From a virus, in the IMG/VR virus record IMGVR_UViG_3300044797_000164, positions 1 to 29,055 of that record: a stretch of DNA of 29,055 bases. One strand, given 5' to 3'. The notes under the pieces are model-generated. The model was not told the origin of the DNA. It made no database searches and saw only the letters and a list, made by a program, of their open reading frames with translations. The position numbers and the translations under genes were made by a program. Each line of letters opens with the position of its first letter. The first letter of the stretch is position 1. Positions 12,801 to 20,390 of the stretch are shown here, one piece after another.

Positions 12801-14445
12801 CCAGCCAAAAGCTGATTTCGTAAGTCTTGCCAGCCGTGAAATTGAAGCTCGTTTTGGATGTGAGCGTCGAGTTTGCCCCGATGTCCACGTAAAGGCCGTT
12901 GCCCGGCAGTGGGTCAATCAAACCAGGCCCGTCCAGCGTGAATGAGCCGGAAGCGTTCCAGTTTGCGAACGTCGTGTAATTGGCGGATGGTTCGTTGACG
13001 AAATTGTTTCCCGGTGGCGCGCAATTCCCGGCGCAAAGGTATCCCTTCAATCCATACACCTGCTGAATCGTTGTTGTCGCATTCGACGGGTAGCAGTTGA
13101 CAAAGAAGCCGCCGGTCGCCAGGGCGCTGAGCAGGTTGAAGCCAAGATTCGTGGTCGTGGACGCCCGCACCCCGACGCACATGATGATCCCGCCTGAGTT
13201 ATGGAAGGCTGTCGCAATGGGCACCGGGGCATTGGCAGGCGTCGTGTCCTTGTCTTCACCGTCCGAAATCAGGACGATGACCTTCACCGCCGCGCTCGAT
13301 GCCGCCAGAATGTTGACTGCCGACTGCAAGGCAAGACCAATGCCCGTCAGATTGGCTGTGGTGACAATGTTTCCGGCCTGATTGGCGACCGTGGAAGCCG
13401 CCAGTGTAAGCCCGGAATCTGTCGTCGGCGCGCTGTCGAATTCAATCAGCGAAACCGTGTCGCCTTTGTTGGTGTTCGTCTGGTTGGCGTAATTCAACGC
13501 CAGCGCATCGGCAAATGCCTGCTTGGTGGAAAACCCGCCGCCAAAGGCCAGCGACATCGAATGCGACTTGTCCACCACGAGCACCGTGGCGGTCGTGACC
13601 CCACCGCAACACCCGGATGGCCCGCCGATGCCGTAAAGCTGAAACGTGTTGACGGCGCTGGTCTGGTTTCCTGACTGCGCGAACGTCACCCGGTAATACA
13701 GGTAGGCATTGGCGTTGTTGAAGGTGACGGGCGTAAGCGACCCCACCCCGGCGGCAATCGTGGACAGATTCGTAAAATTGACGCCGTCATGCGACCCGGC
13801 CAGTGTTGCCGCCTCAAAATCACCGTAAAGCACCCATTGAGTCGCAACGGCGGGGGCTTCAAATTGGTACTGCAAATAAGGCGGGTTGACATCCCCCGCC
13901 CAAATGCCGCTGCCCCAATAAAGGTTATTGGCCCCGTTGCCGCCGTTCATCGCCCACCACGGCTGCGTGTACACCCCCGGCAATATCTGGGTATTGTTGC
14001 TGGAAGCAACCCCGCTCGGGAATGTGTTGGAAGTCATCACCGGAATCAACGGCCCAAACGAGCCGCCCGGAGATGACCCCGCCAACACGGTGAGATTGGC
14101 CGTGGCCGACAGGTTGTTGGCCGTGGCGCTGACAGTCGCCTCCCCCGCTGACAACCCCGTGGCGCTGCCGCTGGACGCGCCAATGACCGCAACCGACATA
14201 TTAGACACCGACCAAGAGACCCCCGATGTCAGCAGCGTCTCAACGCCGTTGGTCACTGAATATGCCTGAAATTGAACTGAACCCAACGGGCACGTCAGCA
14301 GGACGCCTGGCTTGATTCTTAGGAATGGGGTATTGCCGCAGGTGTCCGGGTTGAGCGCGGCATACGCCGGGTCGGTGCAGTTCTGGTCAACCGGAGCCTG
14401 GGTGGTCGGTATGCAGGGCGAATTGATTATGTTTGGAAAGTTCAC
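9883..14445 (-). CDS. Giant adhesin-like virion protein (Ig-like, discoidin-like, VWA, FN3-like, P-domain)
   Basis: A 1520-residue mosaic starting at a GTG (14443-14445) with GGAG 9 bases upstream, inside the end of the adaptor gene. In order: Ig-like domain (~44-120); discoidin-like domain (~132-272); von Willebrand A domain (~283-465) with the MIDAS motif DKSHS in VLVVDKSHSM and ISDGEDKD; a carbohydrate-binding-like beta sandwich (~478-640); a second discoidin-like domain (~696-828) repeating LIPVMTS and PSGVAS from the first; two tandem FN3-like units (~832-925, ~935-1035); a third discoidin-like unit (~1110-1255); two Ser-Gln-x-x-Ala/Asp repeats (DUF5977-like); and a proprotein-convertase P-like domain (~1360-1520, VSLFLVSPSGLGVCLLSG, GAWSLWC). 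No signal peptide is seen. A receptor-binding or tail-associated role is inferred. Confidence 0.8.
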   Translation of the reverse strand: MNFPNIINSPCIPTTQAPVDQNCTDPAYAALNPDTCGNTPFLRIKPGVLLTCPLGSVQFQAYSVTNGVETLLTSGVSWSVSNMSVAVIGASSGSATGLSAGEATVSATANNLSATANLTVLAGSSPGGSFGPLIPVMTSNTFPSGVASSNNTQILPGVYTQPWWAMNGGNGANNLYWGSGIWAGDVNPPYLQYQFEAPAVATQWVLYGDFEAATLAGSHDGVNFTNLSTIAAGVGSLTPVTFNNANAYLYYRVTFAQSGNQTSAVNTFQLYGIGGPSGCCGGVTTATVLVVDKSHSMSLAFGGGFSTKQAFADALALNYANQTNTNKGDTVSLIEFDSAPTTDSGLTLAASTVANQAGNIVTTANLTGIGLALQSAVNILAASSAAVKVIVLISDGEDKDTTPANAPVPIATAFHNSGGIIMCVGVRASTTTNLGFNLLSALATGGFFVNCYPSNATTTIQQVYGLKGYLCAGNCAPPGNNFVNEPSANYTTFANWNASGSFTLDGPGLIDPLPGNGLYVDIGANSTLTSKTSFNFTAGKTYEISFWLAGNQLQNTGTQNVTVTLGAFSQTVAITSFTQAFQQYSFNFTPQTSYTAPIVFTNPATSASSFGPFEACPLLDDIALTDVTDATLMFSDNFDGENLQYVPPACGAVRTGTGVVSNAIANPLAVTVNDNGFGGISNPNAPTLADAPNTTGNLIPVMTSDTTPSGVASASSYSNPPWFGFSGLGGGDFWSDSFSYHGASWLQYQFPTALVATQTIIVGDFSAWNLQGSNDGSTWTTLASGAGATSSQTTSFSNSTAYLYYRWNWLGGAQSSAIYSAQLVGTIPAGNMTPGDQNTYYVSYQVGSTTTGLSSGAAHTVGAGASAILITLPGGVPPQVTGIQIWRFLAFIPPTRFLLATLPVSATTYTDTLSNSQFSLLGSAPAPSSNNTNTSPGDMSGGDVYSYEISYLTANGHTAVSPATSHTVGANIHSVNIGFPAGQDPSVTNIQLWRQETVGAGPARYYLMATLSPSVTTYTDQQSHADFQAILSASPTPPVSNSTAAGYGYFWYYGYNCYGYGCLSTPPGPEIPDPNPLPDIESDYVPPTQYSATLSATATCPANSVQMNPTSAIPQLSADTNSAFNLTPSSELTGYEAYRAFGAGPAWRGTQSGSSYVTLTGQLAAAALFGTFAVTPDATIGGIPVDIEMLGSNDGMNFTGIGTFNAVTMQTGDPSFFPVVNPGNYLYYQLAIRPTGQSGQTVGVQLFQYFAPCPGCNGVTQSATATSLISQVDANNKATAAALSLAQQVLAQYGCIATYTSTKSFTAYCPVGRYDGNNGLGYTASATYVSYISQGDADTNALALATANANTGINCNQSNNSSLITIRNGAAATPYPSVSVYSGAITSISRIQVGLNNMLGGPASTVSLFLVSPSGLGVCLLSGVGDINHAFASANLILDSNSSTSLPFSGNVVSGTFKPTESGSVPTPLAPCPAISFPASFNGLIGTNPIGAWSLWCVQNGSPNGQPPYPMISGWTLTIS

Positions 14446-14448
14446 AAA

Positions 14449-16221
14449 TTAAGCTCCGCTAACACCCGTTGGTATTTGTCCCGTGGCTTGAAATTTAGCG
14501 CAGGCATTTTGCAGCGTATTTTGCGCCAGAAAAACTCCGTAGTTGTAAGCCAGTGTGTTGGCCGCGCTCTGCGATGTCGTCGAAGAAAACTGACCAGCCG
14601 GGACCGTGGCCGTATATTGCAGCGTGACGGTTCGTGTCCCGCCTCCACCGCTACCAGAGCCGCCGGTGCCAACATTTCCAATCCCCTGAATTGTGCGGGT
14701 GCAAACAAGGGTCTGCGTAACCGATTGTGCCGTGTTCAAATAAGTCGTCACAGAGACAGAATTGCAGACCAGTTGTGCATTGGCCTGCACCGTCGCGGCA
14801 GCCGTTGCCTTCGCATTCGCATCGGCCTGACTGACCGTGCTGGTTGCGTAACCGGCGGGCAGGTTGACCGTGACCGATGAGCCGGTCGTCCCGGCGGGGC
14901 AGGATACCGTGACAGAGCCAGCCGCCGCCGTGCTCTGATAGGTGCAGGTCAATTCCGCCTGCGCTTGAGCCTGCGCGGAAGCCAAAGCCTGACTGTTGGC
15001 GTCGGACTGGGAAAGCGTCGAAGTAAACTGGCCGGCGGGGATTTTCACCGTCACCGGAGCGCCGGTCCCGTTCCCGCATGTCGCCGTGTAGCTTTGTGGC
15101 ACAGAGTAATAAGTAACCGGGAGGGCCACGCACGCAAGCTGTTGCCCTGCCATTTGAAGCGCAAGGCTCTGGGCGCGCGCGTCCGCATCCGCCTGGGACA
15201 CGGTTGAAACCACCGTCCCTTGCTGCACGGTGTAGCTAACCGGGGAGCCGGTTGTGCCCGTGGGGCATGAAGCCGTGGCTGCTTGCGGGTTGTTTGTGAA
15301 TGTCGGCACCACCAGCGATGCGCCTCGGGCAACGCTATTGGCCGCATCCGCAGAATCCTTGACATCGGTTTGCTCGCGGCATTCGTGGATTAGTTTGGCG
15401 CGATTCTCGTTGTACTCCCCGACTGCCGCGTTAGCCGCATCGTAATCCTTGTCGTACTTGAGCGCCTGCTGCCAGCGCACATACCATTCCACGGCAGCTT
15501 GCAGGAGCGCGTCTGAATCAATCAGGTCGGTATCCGCCCACGTCGTTTTAACGCCGTCCCATTCAATGACTATGGTTTCCGTGCTCTGAATCCACGGGGC
15601 AACGTAAATTTGACCACCTTTGATGGCCCACATGCCGAATTGCGCGCGCACCCCGTTGGGCGTGTCCGTCGAGGTTTGCGCGTAATGAAACCCGGCAGGA
15701 AGAAACGGCGCGCCCGAAAGCCCGGCGTCGGTAGGCGGCGGATATGTCCGATACTTGCCCGCCCAACAGGTCGGAAAGGCAATGACGCCGGCCAGCAGCG
15801 AGGGGATATTCCACCACGCCCAGAATGCCAAGTTGGTCTGGCCTGCCAACGCCTGAGACACGTATCGGTCAAGGTCGGTGTAGTCCACCTGCCGATAATC
15901 CACCACGGAGCACCAGTCGGTTGGGACTGTCGGGTCTTCCAAGCCGGTGGTCTGGTTCACCTTGTCAAGCGTGTACAGCCGGTTGATCCGGCCCCTCGGG
16001 GCGTCTGTCACCGTGTAACCGCACTTAAACAGGGTGTCGCATTGTGGAATGACCTGGGTGTTGTTGATTTGCAGGCATTTGTCCCATTTCTGCAAATCTA
16101 TCAACGCCTCAACCATCATCTGCCGGTGCGCCCCCACCAAGTTTTCCTGTTCGCCCGTCGGCCAAAGAATTGGCTGGAGCGCCTGCTGCATGTTCAGGAA
16201 GGTGTAAGGCCCGGTTGCCAT
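14449..16221 (-). CDS. Head-tail adaptor-like protein with C-terminal DUF5977-like repeats
   Basis: A 590-residue protein in two parts. Residues ~1-300 are Trp-rich and helical (WPTGEQENLVGAHRQMMVEA near the start; LLQAAVEWYVRWQQALKYDK near 260). With its position just after capsid genes, this part recalls podovirus adaptor proteins of the T7 gp11 kind. The likeness is in size and helix pattern, not a confident family match. Residues ~330-575 carry four repeats of the form S-Q-x-x-A-(D/N/A)-A-x-A, each ending in Cys (SQADADARAQSLALQM; SQSDANSQALASAQAQ; SQADANAKATAAATVQ; SQSAANTLAYNYG), alternating with Thr/Val/Gly-rich strands. These fit DUF5977. The same repeat occurs in the adhesin next door, so the two may share a structure or contact. 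Confidence 0.65.
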   Translation of the reverse strand: MATGPYTFLNMQQALQPILWPTGEQENLVGAHRQMMVEALIDLQKWDKCLQINNTQVIPQCDTLFKCGYTVTDAPRGRINRLYTLDKVNQTTGLEDPTVPTDWCSVVDYRQVDYTDLDRYVSQALAGQTNLAFWAWWNIPSLLAGVIAFPTCWAGKYRTYPPPTDAGLSGAPFLPAGFHYAQTSTDTPNGVRAQFGMWAIKGGQIYVAPWIQSTETIVIEWDGVKTTWADTDLIDSDALLQAAVEWYVRWQQALKYDKDYDAANAAVGEYNENRAKLIHECREQTDVKDSADAANSVARGASLVVPTFTNNPQAATASCPTGTTGSPVSYTVQQGTVVSTVSQADADARAQSLALQMAGQQLACVALPVTYYSVPQSYTATCGNGTGAPVTVKIPAGQFTSTLSQSDANSQALASAQAQAQAELTCTYQSTAAAGSVTVSCPAGTTGSSVTVNLPAGYATSTVSQADANAKATAAATVQANAQLVCNSVSVTTYLNTAQSVTQTLVCTRTIQGIGNVGTGGSGSGGGGTRTVTLQYTATVPAGQFSSTTSQSAANTLAYNYGVFLAQNTLQNACAKFQATGQIPTGVSGA

Positions 16222-16227
16222 TGCTGG

Positions 16228-16749
16228 TTATGCGCCGACTGGCGCGGCAGTGATTTTCTTCGGGCGCGCTATCCGGGGCGTGGACTTGACCGGGGCGGCG
16301 GGCGGCTCCTGACCTGACTCGGCTGGTGATGGTTTCGCCGGGGCGGCGGGAGTGAGCAAACTGGCTGCCGCCAGCGGGTGTATGCCGGGAATCGGCTTGG
16401 GCGGAATGGCCGGGGGCTGATTAGCCGCCGCAGCATCTACGGCCTGGGGGGCGGTAGGCTGTACTTTGTTGTTGCTGAACACCCTCAGGGGTTCCGATTG
16501 CGGCTGAGATTGCACGAAGACTGGTTTTTTTGAGACATCTGCATACTGCCCCTCCGTTGCGGCGTAAATCCCGCCTGTTTTGGCTTTGATGTGCTTTTCG
16601 ATCTCCGAGATCATTTCCGCATCGCGTTCGGTGTCGAGCTTGATTCCGCCGATGTCGTCCCCGACCTGATGAAAGGGGATGACCCGGCCTTTGCTGTCGT
16701 ACACGGCGTTGTTCGCCAGTTCCTTCAAGTATATTTTTTGTTCTCCCAT
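16228..16749 (-). CDS. Pro/Ala-rich protein of unknown function next to the capsid gene
   Basis: A 173-residue protein. The first ~60 residues (MGEQKIYLKELANNAVYDSK, then HQVGDDIGGIKLDTERDAEM) look like a small folded domain with acidic and hydrophobic alternation. The rest is disordered, Pro/Ala/Lys-rich (AAPAKPSPAESGQEPPAAP) and ends basic (PRIARPKKITAAPVGA). It sits between the capsid hairpin and the adaptor. The leader is CCACCACAACGAT with no Shine-Dalgarno. A capsid-accessory or head-completion role is a guess from position only. Confidence 0.6.
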   Translation of the reverse strand: MGEQKIYLKELANNAVYDSKGRVIPFHQVGDDIGGIKLDTERDAEMISEIEKHIKAKTGGIYAATEGQYADVSKKPVFVQSQPQSEPLRVFSNNKVQPTAPQAVDAAAANQPPAIPPKPIPGIHPLAAASLLTPAAPAKPSPAESGQEPPAAPVKSTPRIARPKKITAAPVGA

Positions 16750-16789
16750 ATCGTTGTGGTGGTTTGCTGTTTATAGTTTATGTGACAAA

Positions 16790-16822
16790 GGGCGAGCCAA
16801 CGGTACTCCCGTCGGCCCGCCC
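16790..16822 (-). terminator. Terminator-like or attenuator hairpin after the capsid gene
   Basis: In the 109-base gap 16750-16858 a 14-base-pair inverted repeat has arms 16790-16803 and 16809-16822 around a 5-base loop. On the minus-strand RNA all 14 pairs form, two of them G-U. On the plus strand those two would be A-C mismatches, so the element is selected to fold in minus-strand RNA. It is followed by UUUGUC, a weak U-tract. It may cut transcription after capsid and lower the levels of downstream adaptor and adhesin messages, or protect the capsid message. Confidence 0.7.
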
Positions 16823-16858
16823 CCGTCAATATCAACCCACCACGGATGATAAATCTGA

Positions 16859-18634
16859 TTATGCCGGTTCCGTGGTCGTGGTCGTCCCAGCCCCGACCGT
16901 GCTCGGATACACGATGTTGCTCGGGTTGGTGTAGGCGGGCTGGCCGCTGGCAAAGTTTTCCAGCCACAGATTGCCCGCCGGGCATTCCACGATCATCGTT
17001 CCCGTGACCGACATCAAGGTGGTCTCCTGCGTGTTGACTTCCATCACACAGGCGTAGCTCGAATTGAGGGCCGCAAGATTCTTCAACTCGCCGGTGTTCC
17101 AGACCTTGCGGTTGCTGGCTGCGATGCCGGGGTAGATGCCGGTGAAATCCAGCACGAGCAGCAGACGGCCCGCGTTGGCCTGGCCGGCAAAGCTGTTCGC
17201 CGTCAAATAATCGTCGAAGTAATAGTGCGTGATGACGTTGATTCGCAACGCCGGATACATGAGGTTGTAGCTCCGGTAATTGAAACCAAACTGAGCCTTC
17301 TGGATGTCCTGCTCCTTGTTGAAGGAGGCTTGGGGCATCTCATTCACGCCGACCGTCCAGCGCGCGTAGTTGCCGGTCTCGTTGGCGTAATACAGGATCA
17401 TCGCCTGGTTGATGGCGTGCGCGGTTTGATTGTCGGTGAAGATGTCGAACTGCTCCACATACTTGCCGGTCGCACCCTCGCGGATACGCTTCATGTTGTA
17501 GAGTTCGTTGAACAGCGCGATGAGGTTCAACTGCGCGCCCTGCAAATCCATGACGCGGTTACACTCAACCAACTGCTCGTAAATCCCCACCATGTTGGCG
17601 CGATAACCAACGCAGGTCCCACCGTCAATGCCCAACCCGTAAGCCGAGCCGTCATACGCCGTAATCATCGGCAACTGGTTGTAATTGGCGAGCGTCTGAT
17701 TGGCGCTGATCTTGGAGCCGCGCAACATGGTCTCAACCTGGCGCTTCTGCCAGTCGGCCCCAAGCTGGCGGTTCTTCTCGATCTCGGTCAAATCGCCAAA
17801 CTCACGATACAGCGGGTTATCCTCAAGCAGCCACTTGCGCCACCGCTCATACATCGTGCCACGGCAGAGCGTGGTGCGCTGGGTCTCAATCCAGAACGGA
17901 ACATTTTTCCAGTTCAGGTAGGCCGGGGGTTCCGCGCAGAAGTTTTCAAAGTCCGTGATATTGGCCGTGCCACGGGTGAGCAGCCCGGTCACAGGCGATT
18001 GCAAGCGCGAGCCGGACAGGTAAGACCCGGCGTTTTGCGGGGTCAAAACAAGCTGGACGCCGTTGGCCACAGCCGGAGAGGGGATGGAAACCAAAATCTG
18101 CCACGCGGTCATGGTCTTGGTGTTCGCCGCCGTCAGACCGGCGATATACACGCGCTGGCCGACCGGGAAGCTGCGAACGTCGCCGGGGATGTTGGTCGTC
18201 GAAGAAACGTCCACCTGCCAGTTGGAGCCGGTTGCCACGCCGTTTTGAACGTACCAATAGCCGTTGTTGATGGCCGAGTATTGGCGGGCCATCGCAAAAG
18301 GCTTGACCATCCACTGTCCGGAATCCACGGATTCGGTCTTGACCTTCTTGTTGACGTTGACCCGGTTGGCCATGAAAAAGTCGTACAACCCGTTTTGAAC
18401 GGTATCGCACATCTTTATCTCCATGTCGTGCTTGATGAGCGCGCCCATGATGAGATAGTCGCCGGTGCGGGTGTAGTTCGTCAGTTCCGACTGAATCATC
18501 GCCTTGGCGTTGCAGGACGTGACCGACCCGCATTCCTTGATGTTCGTGGTCAGGTTCGGCGCGCATTTGGCGAATGCGTTGGGCGAAAGCAGTAGATTGT
18601 TTGTGTCGGTATTTTGCGGTGTCGTTTCAGCCAT
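16859..18634 (-). CDS. Putative major capsid protein
   Basis: A 591-residue protein from the ATG at 18632-18634 (MAETTPQNTDTNNLL). An in-frame GTG at 18655 lies within a hairpin and is not preferred. The protein is soluble, without signal or membrane segments. It has an early Cys-containing segment (IKECGSVTSCNAK) and ends in a Gly/Thr-rich tail (VGAGTTTTTEPA). Identification rests on place and size: it follows portal and scaffold candidates and has its own leader hairpin and downstream terminator, as expected for the most abundant protein. HK97-fold capsids are usually 300-450 residues, so 591 implies insertions. No motif is diagnostic, hence moderate confidence. Confidence 0.65.
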   Translation of the reverse strand: MAETTPQNTDTNNLLLSPNAFAKCAPNLTTNIKECGSVTSCNAKAMIQSELTNYTRTGDYLIMGALIKHDMEIKMCDTVQNGLYDFFMANRVNVNKKVKTESVDSGQWMVKPFAMARQYSAINNGYWYVQNGVATGSNWQVDVSSTTNIPGDVRSFPVGQRVYIAGLTAANTKTMTAWQILVSIPSPAVANGVQLVLTPQNAGSYLSGSRLQSPVTGLLTRGTANITDFENFCAEPPAYLNWKNVPFWIETQRTTLCRGTMYERWRKWLLEDNPLYREFGDLTEIEKNRQLGADWQKRQVETMLRGSKISANQTLANYNQLPMITAYDGSAYGLGIDGGTCVGYRANMVGIYEQLVECNRVMDLQGAQLNLIALFNELYNMKRIREGATGKYVEQFDIFTDNQTAHAINQAMILYYANETGNYARWTVGVNEMPQASFNKEQDIQKAQFGFNYRSYNLMYPALRINVITHYYFDDYLTANSFAGQANAGRLLLVLDFTGIYPGIAASNRKVWNTGELKNLAALNSSYACVMEVNTQETTLMSVTGTMIVECPAGNLWLENFASGQPAYTNPSNIVYPSTVGAGTTTTTEPA

Positions 18635-18636
18635 AA

Positions 18637-18677
18637 TTTTGTTGTGGCCGCGCACACGACGCGGCTATGCAACAAAA
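18637..18677 (-). promoter_or_regulatory. Long hairpin in the leader of the capsid gene
   Basis: In the 50-base gap between scaffold and capsid, arms TTTTGTTG (18637-18644) and CAACAAAA (18670-18677) pair perfectly. Inside them GCCGCG (18647-18652) pairs with CGCGGC (18660-18665), with a 7-base loop and small internal bulges. The lower stem abuts the capsid ATG with 2 bases between. No T-tract follows on either strand, so it is not an intrinsic terminator. It may control translation start or RNA processing and stability. Confidence 0.65.
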
Positions 18678-18684
18678 CTACGGC

Positions 18685-20070
18685 TTAAAAATCCTCAAAG
18701 AAACCGCCATGAGGTTTTTGACCACCCCCTCCCTTGCCGCCTGCATCCGGCGCGGGAATTCTGGCACTTGTCGTTGTTGGCGAGTTGATTTCTTCCGGCT
18801 CGCTTTCAGGCTCGGATGCACCCGGCTTGGCGGCGGGTTGAGACGCTGCCGATTTTGTCTTATCTGCCTTGACATAACCGAGTTGCGAAGCAAGTCGCTG
18901 AACGCGCGCGCGCTCCGACTCTAATCGTTTAATTGCCGCAGTGCCGTATTCCGCCGCAAAGAGTTTGTTCAATTCCGGTGCTCTTAGCGTCCAGTGTTTT
19001 GCGCGTTGGGCCTCGGTCATCTTGGAGAATTCAAGGCTGGTCGTGAATTTTCTGCCTTGTTTGTCCAGTTGCTTGTCCCTCGGCAACGCCAAAAATTCCT
19101 TTTCCTGCCTGGCCGCCCAATCGAGAATGAAGGCGTGCATGGGGTTTTTGGGGTTCAGCGCAGTCACGTTGCGGTCGAGGCGCAGAATCTCCTGGCAATG
19201 CTGGCGTATCCTCATCACTTCGGGAAAAATGATTTCGTACGCCACCGGGTCTTCGGTCTCGATTTTCTTCAAAACATCCGTGTTCAGCGTGTTATCCGGC
19301 TTGAGCAGGTTTTTGAACTCGCCGCCCACCAAATCAAACACGAGACGGTCTGCCGCCAAAGATTGGGCCACAATGGCAGGCTCGGCTTCGCGCGCGCGTT
19401 CCTTCGCCCGGAGTTGTTCCAGTTCTGACTGCGTCTGGCGCGTAAGCTCTGGCAGGCGTTTGTCCAGCCGCATTTCGGCGCGGGCTTCCACGGCGTCGTC
19501 GTCCTCCCAATCCACGGAATGCTTGGCAAAGAAACCGTCGTGTTCGTTGGATTCCGGGTCGAAGTCCTGACCGGGGTGTTCTTCCTCCCATTTATCGCGG
19601 TATTTCTTCACCGCGCGCGCATTCTCCATGTAGCGGGCCTTGAGGTTCTTGTAACGGTCGGGGAACAATGCCTCCATTTTCTCCAAGACTGGCAACTGCC
19701 GGATTTCGTCCTCGGACAACCCCTCGGTTTCGACCGTAACGACAGCGGGCTTTTCCGGCTCCGCCTTGACCATTGCGGCGGCAACGCCTCGCCCCACGGC
19801 CTCGGCAAGCGTCTCGGCGTCAATCGGCGCGGCTGGCTCGGGCTTGGCCGGCGCAGGTTTTGGCTTGGGGGTCGGCTTCGCTGCTGGTTTTGCCGCCGGT
19901 TTTGCGGGTGCTGGTTTTTCGTCCGGTTTCTTTTTGGGCGGCGTGACCACCGGGGCGAACATCTCATTGATAACGTCCTGTGGCGCTTTCTTCGCGTCCT
20001 CGGCTGCCTGCTGTTCGGCGGCTATCTGTTCGGGGGTCTTTTCGACGGTTGTGGCGGGTTCTGGTGGCAT
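18685..20070 (-). CDS. Putative scaffolding protein
   Basis: A 461-residue, highly charged protein with no membrane or signal segment. The N-terminal ~110 residues are a low-complexity Pro/Ala/Lys tract (PAPAKPAAKPAAKPTPKPK at about residues 52-70). Residues ~115-390 are helical and acidic, with long amphipathic helices and probable coiled coil (SELEQLRAKERAREAEPAIV). The C-terminal ~70 residues are again disordered and Gly/Pro-rich, ending HGGFFEDF. Large, charged and helical, directly between the portal and capsid genes, it fits a scaffold, which is expected there. The assignment is by position and composition. Confidence 0.65.
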   Translation of the reverse strand: MPPEPATTVEKTPEQIAAEQQAAEDAKKAPQDVINEMFAPVVTPPKKKPDEKPAPAKPAAKPAAKPTPKPKPAPAKPEPAAPIDAETLAEAVGRGVAAAMVKAEPEKPAVVTVETEGLSEDEIRQLPVLEKMEALFPDRYKNLKARYMENARAVKKYRDKWEEEHPGQDFDPESNEHDGFFAKHSVDWEDDDAVEARAEMRLDKRLPELTRQTQSELEQLRAKERAREAEPAIVAQSLAADRLVFDLVGGEFKNLLKPDNTLNTDVLKKIETEDPVAYEIIFPEVMRIRQHCQEILRLDRNVTALNPKNPMHAFILDWAARQEKEFLALPRDKQLDKQGRKFTTSLEFSKMTEAQRAKHWTLRAPELNKLFAAEYGTAAIKRLESERARVQRLASQLGYVKADKTKSAASQPAAKPGASEPESEPEEINSPTTTSARIPAPDAGGKGGGGQKPHGGFFEDF

Positions 20071-20072
20071 AA

Positions 20073-20390
20073 TCAGGTAGTGGGTTTTATTGGGGGTTTG
20101 GGAGACGTGATGATTTTGATTTCGTGGTGTTTGTCGGCGGCCTGCAATTCGGCAATGACCTCAAGGCAATGGCGATACCGTTTCGCGGAATCCACCTTGT
20201 CAGCCGCTTTGTCGGCATACGAATTGGTTTCGTCGGATTCGTACGCGGCCTCAATTCCATCAACGAGCGCAGAGTTTATGCGCGCGTCAACAATCCGCTT
20301 GAGAATCCTCAAATCCTCAGACCGCAGCAGGTTGTTCAGGCTCTCCTGTTCCACTTGCGACAGCGGGTGTATTTCCTGGTGCAGGGGCAT
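20073..20390 (-). CDS. Small helical protein of unknown function overlapping the portal gene
   Basis: A 105-residue protein with helical segments (SQVEQESLNNLLRSEDLRIL, then DKAADKVDSAKRYRHCLEVI) and a Pro/Lys-rich end (KIITSPKPPIKPTT). It begins at 20390 and its first 74 bases are shared with the end of the portal gene in another frame, an unusually long overlap. No in-frame ATG occurs later. The leader is CCACCACAAA without Shine-Dalgarno. The charged helices and the place before scaffold suggest a head-assembly accessory, but this is inference. Confidence 0.6.
   Translation of the reverse strand: MPLHQEIHPLSQVEQESLNNLLRSEDLRILKRIVDARINSALVDGIEAAYESDETNSYADKAADKVDSAKRYRHCLEVIAELQAADKHHEIKIITSPKPPIKPTT

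Noticed and set aside
17225-18595. A 456-codon open frame on the plus strand opposite the capsid gene
   Set aside because: It lies entirely antisense to the 591-residue capsid candidate, shows codon-mirror composition (many His, Arg and Val) and has no recognisable domain. It is a shadow frame of the GC-rich third positions.
18637-18677. The capsid leader hairpin as an intrinsic terminator of the scaffold gene
   Set aside because: On the minus strand it is followed by A-rich sequence and the capsid start codon, not by a U-tract.
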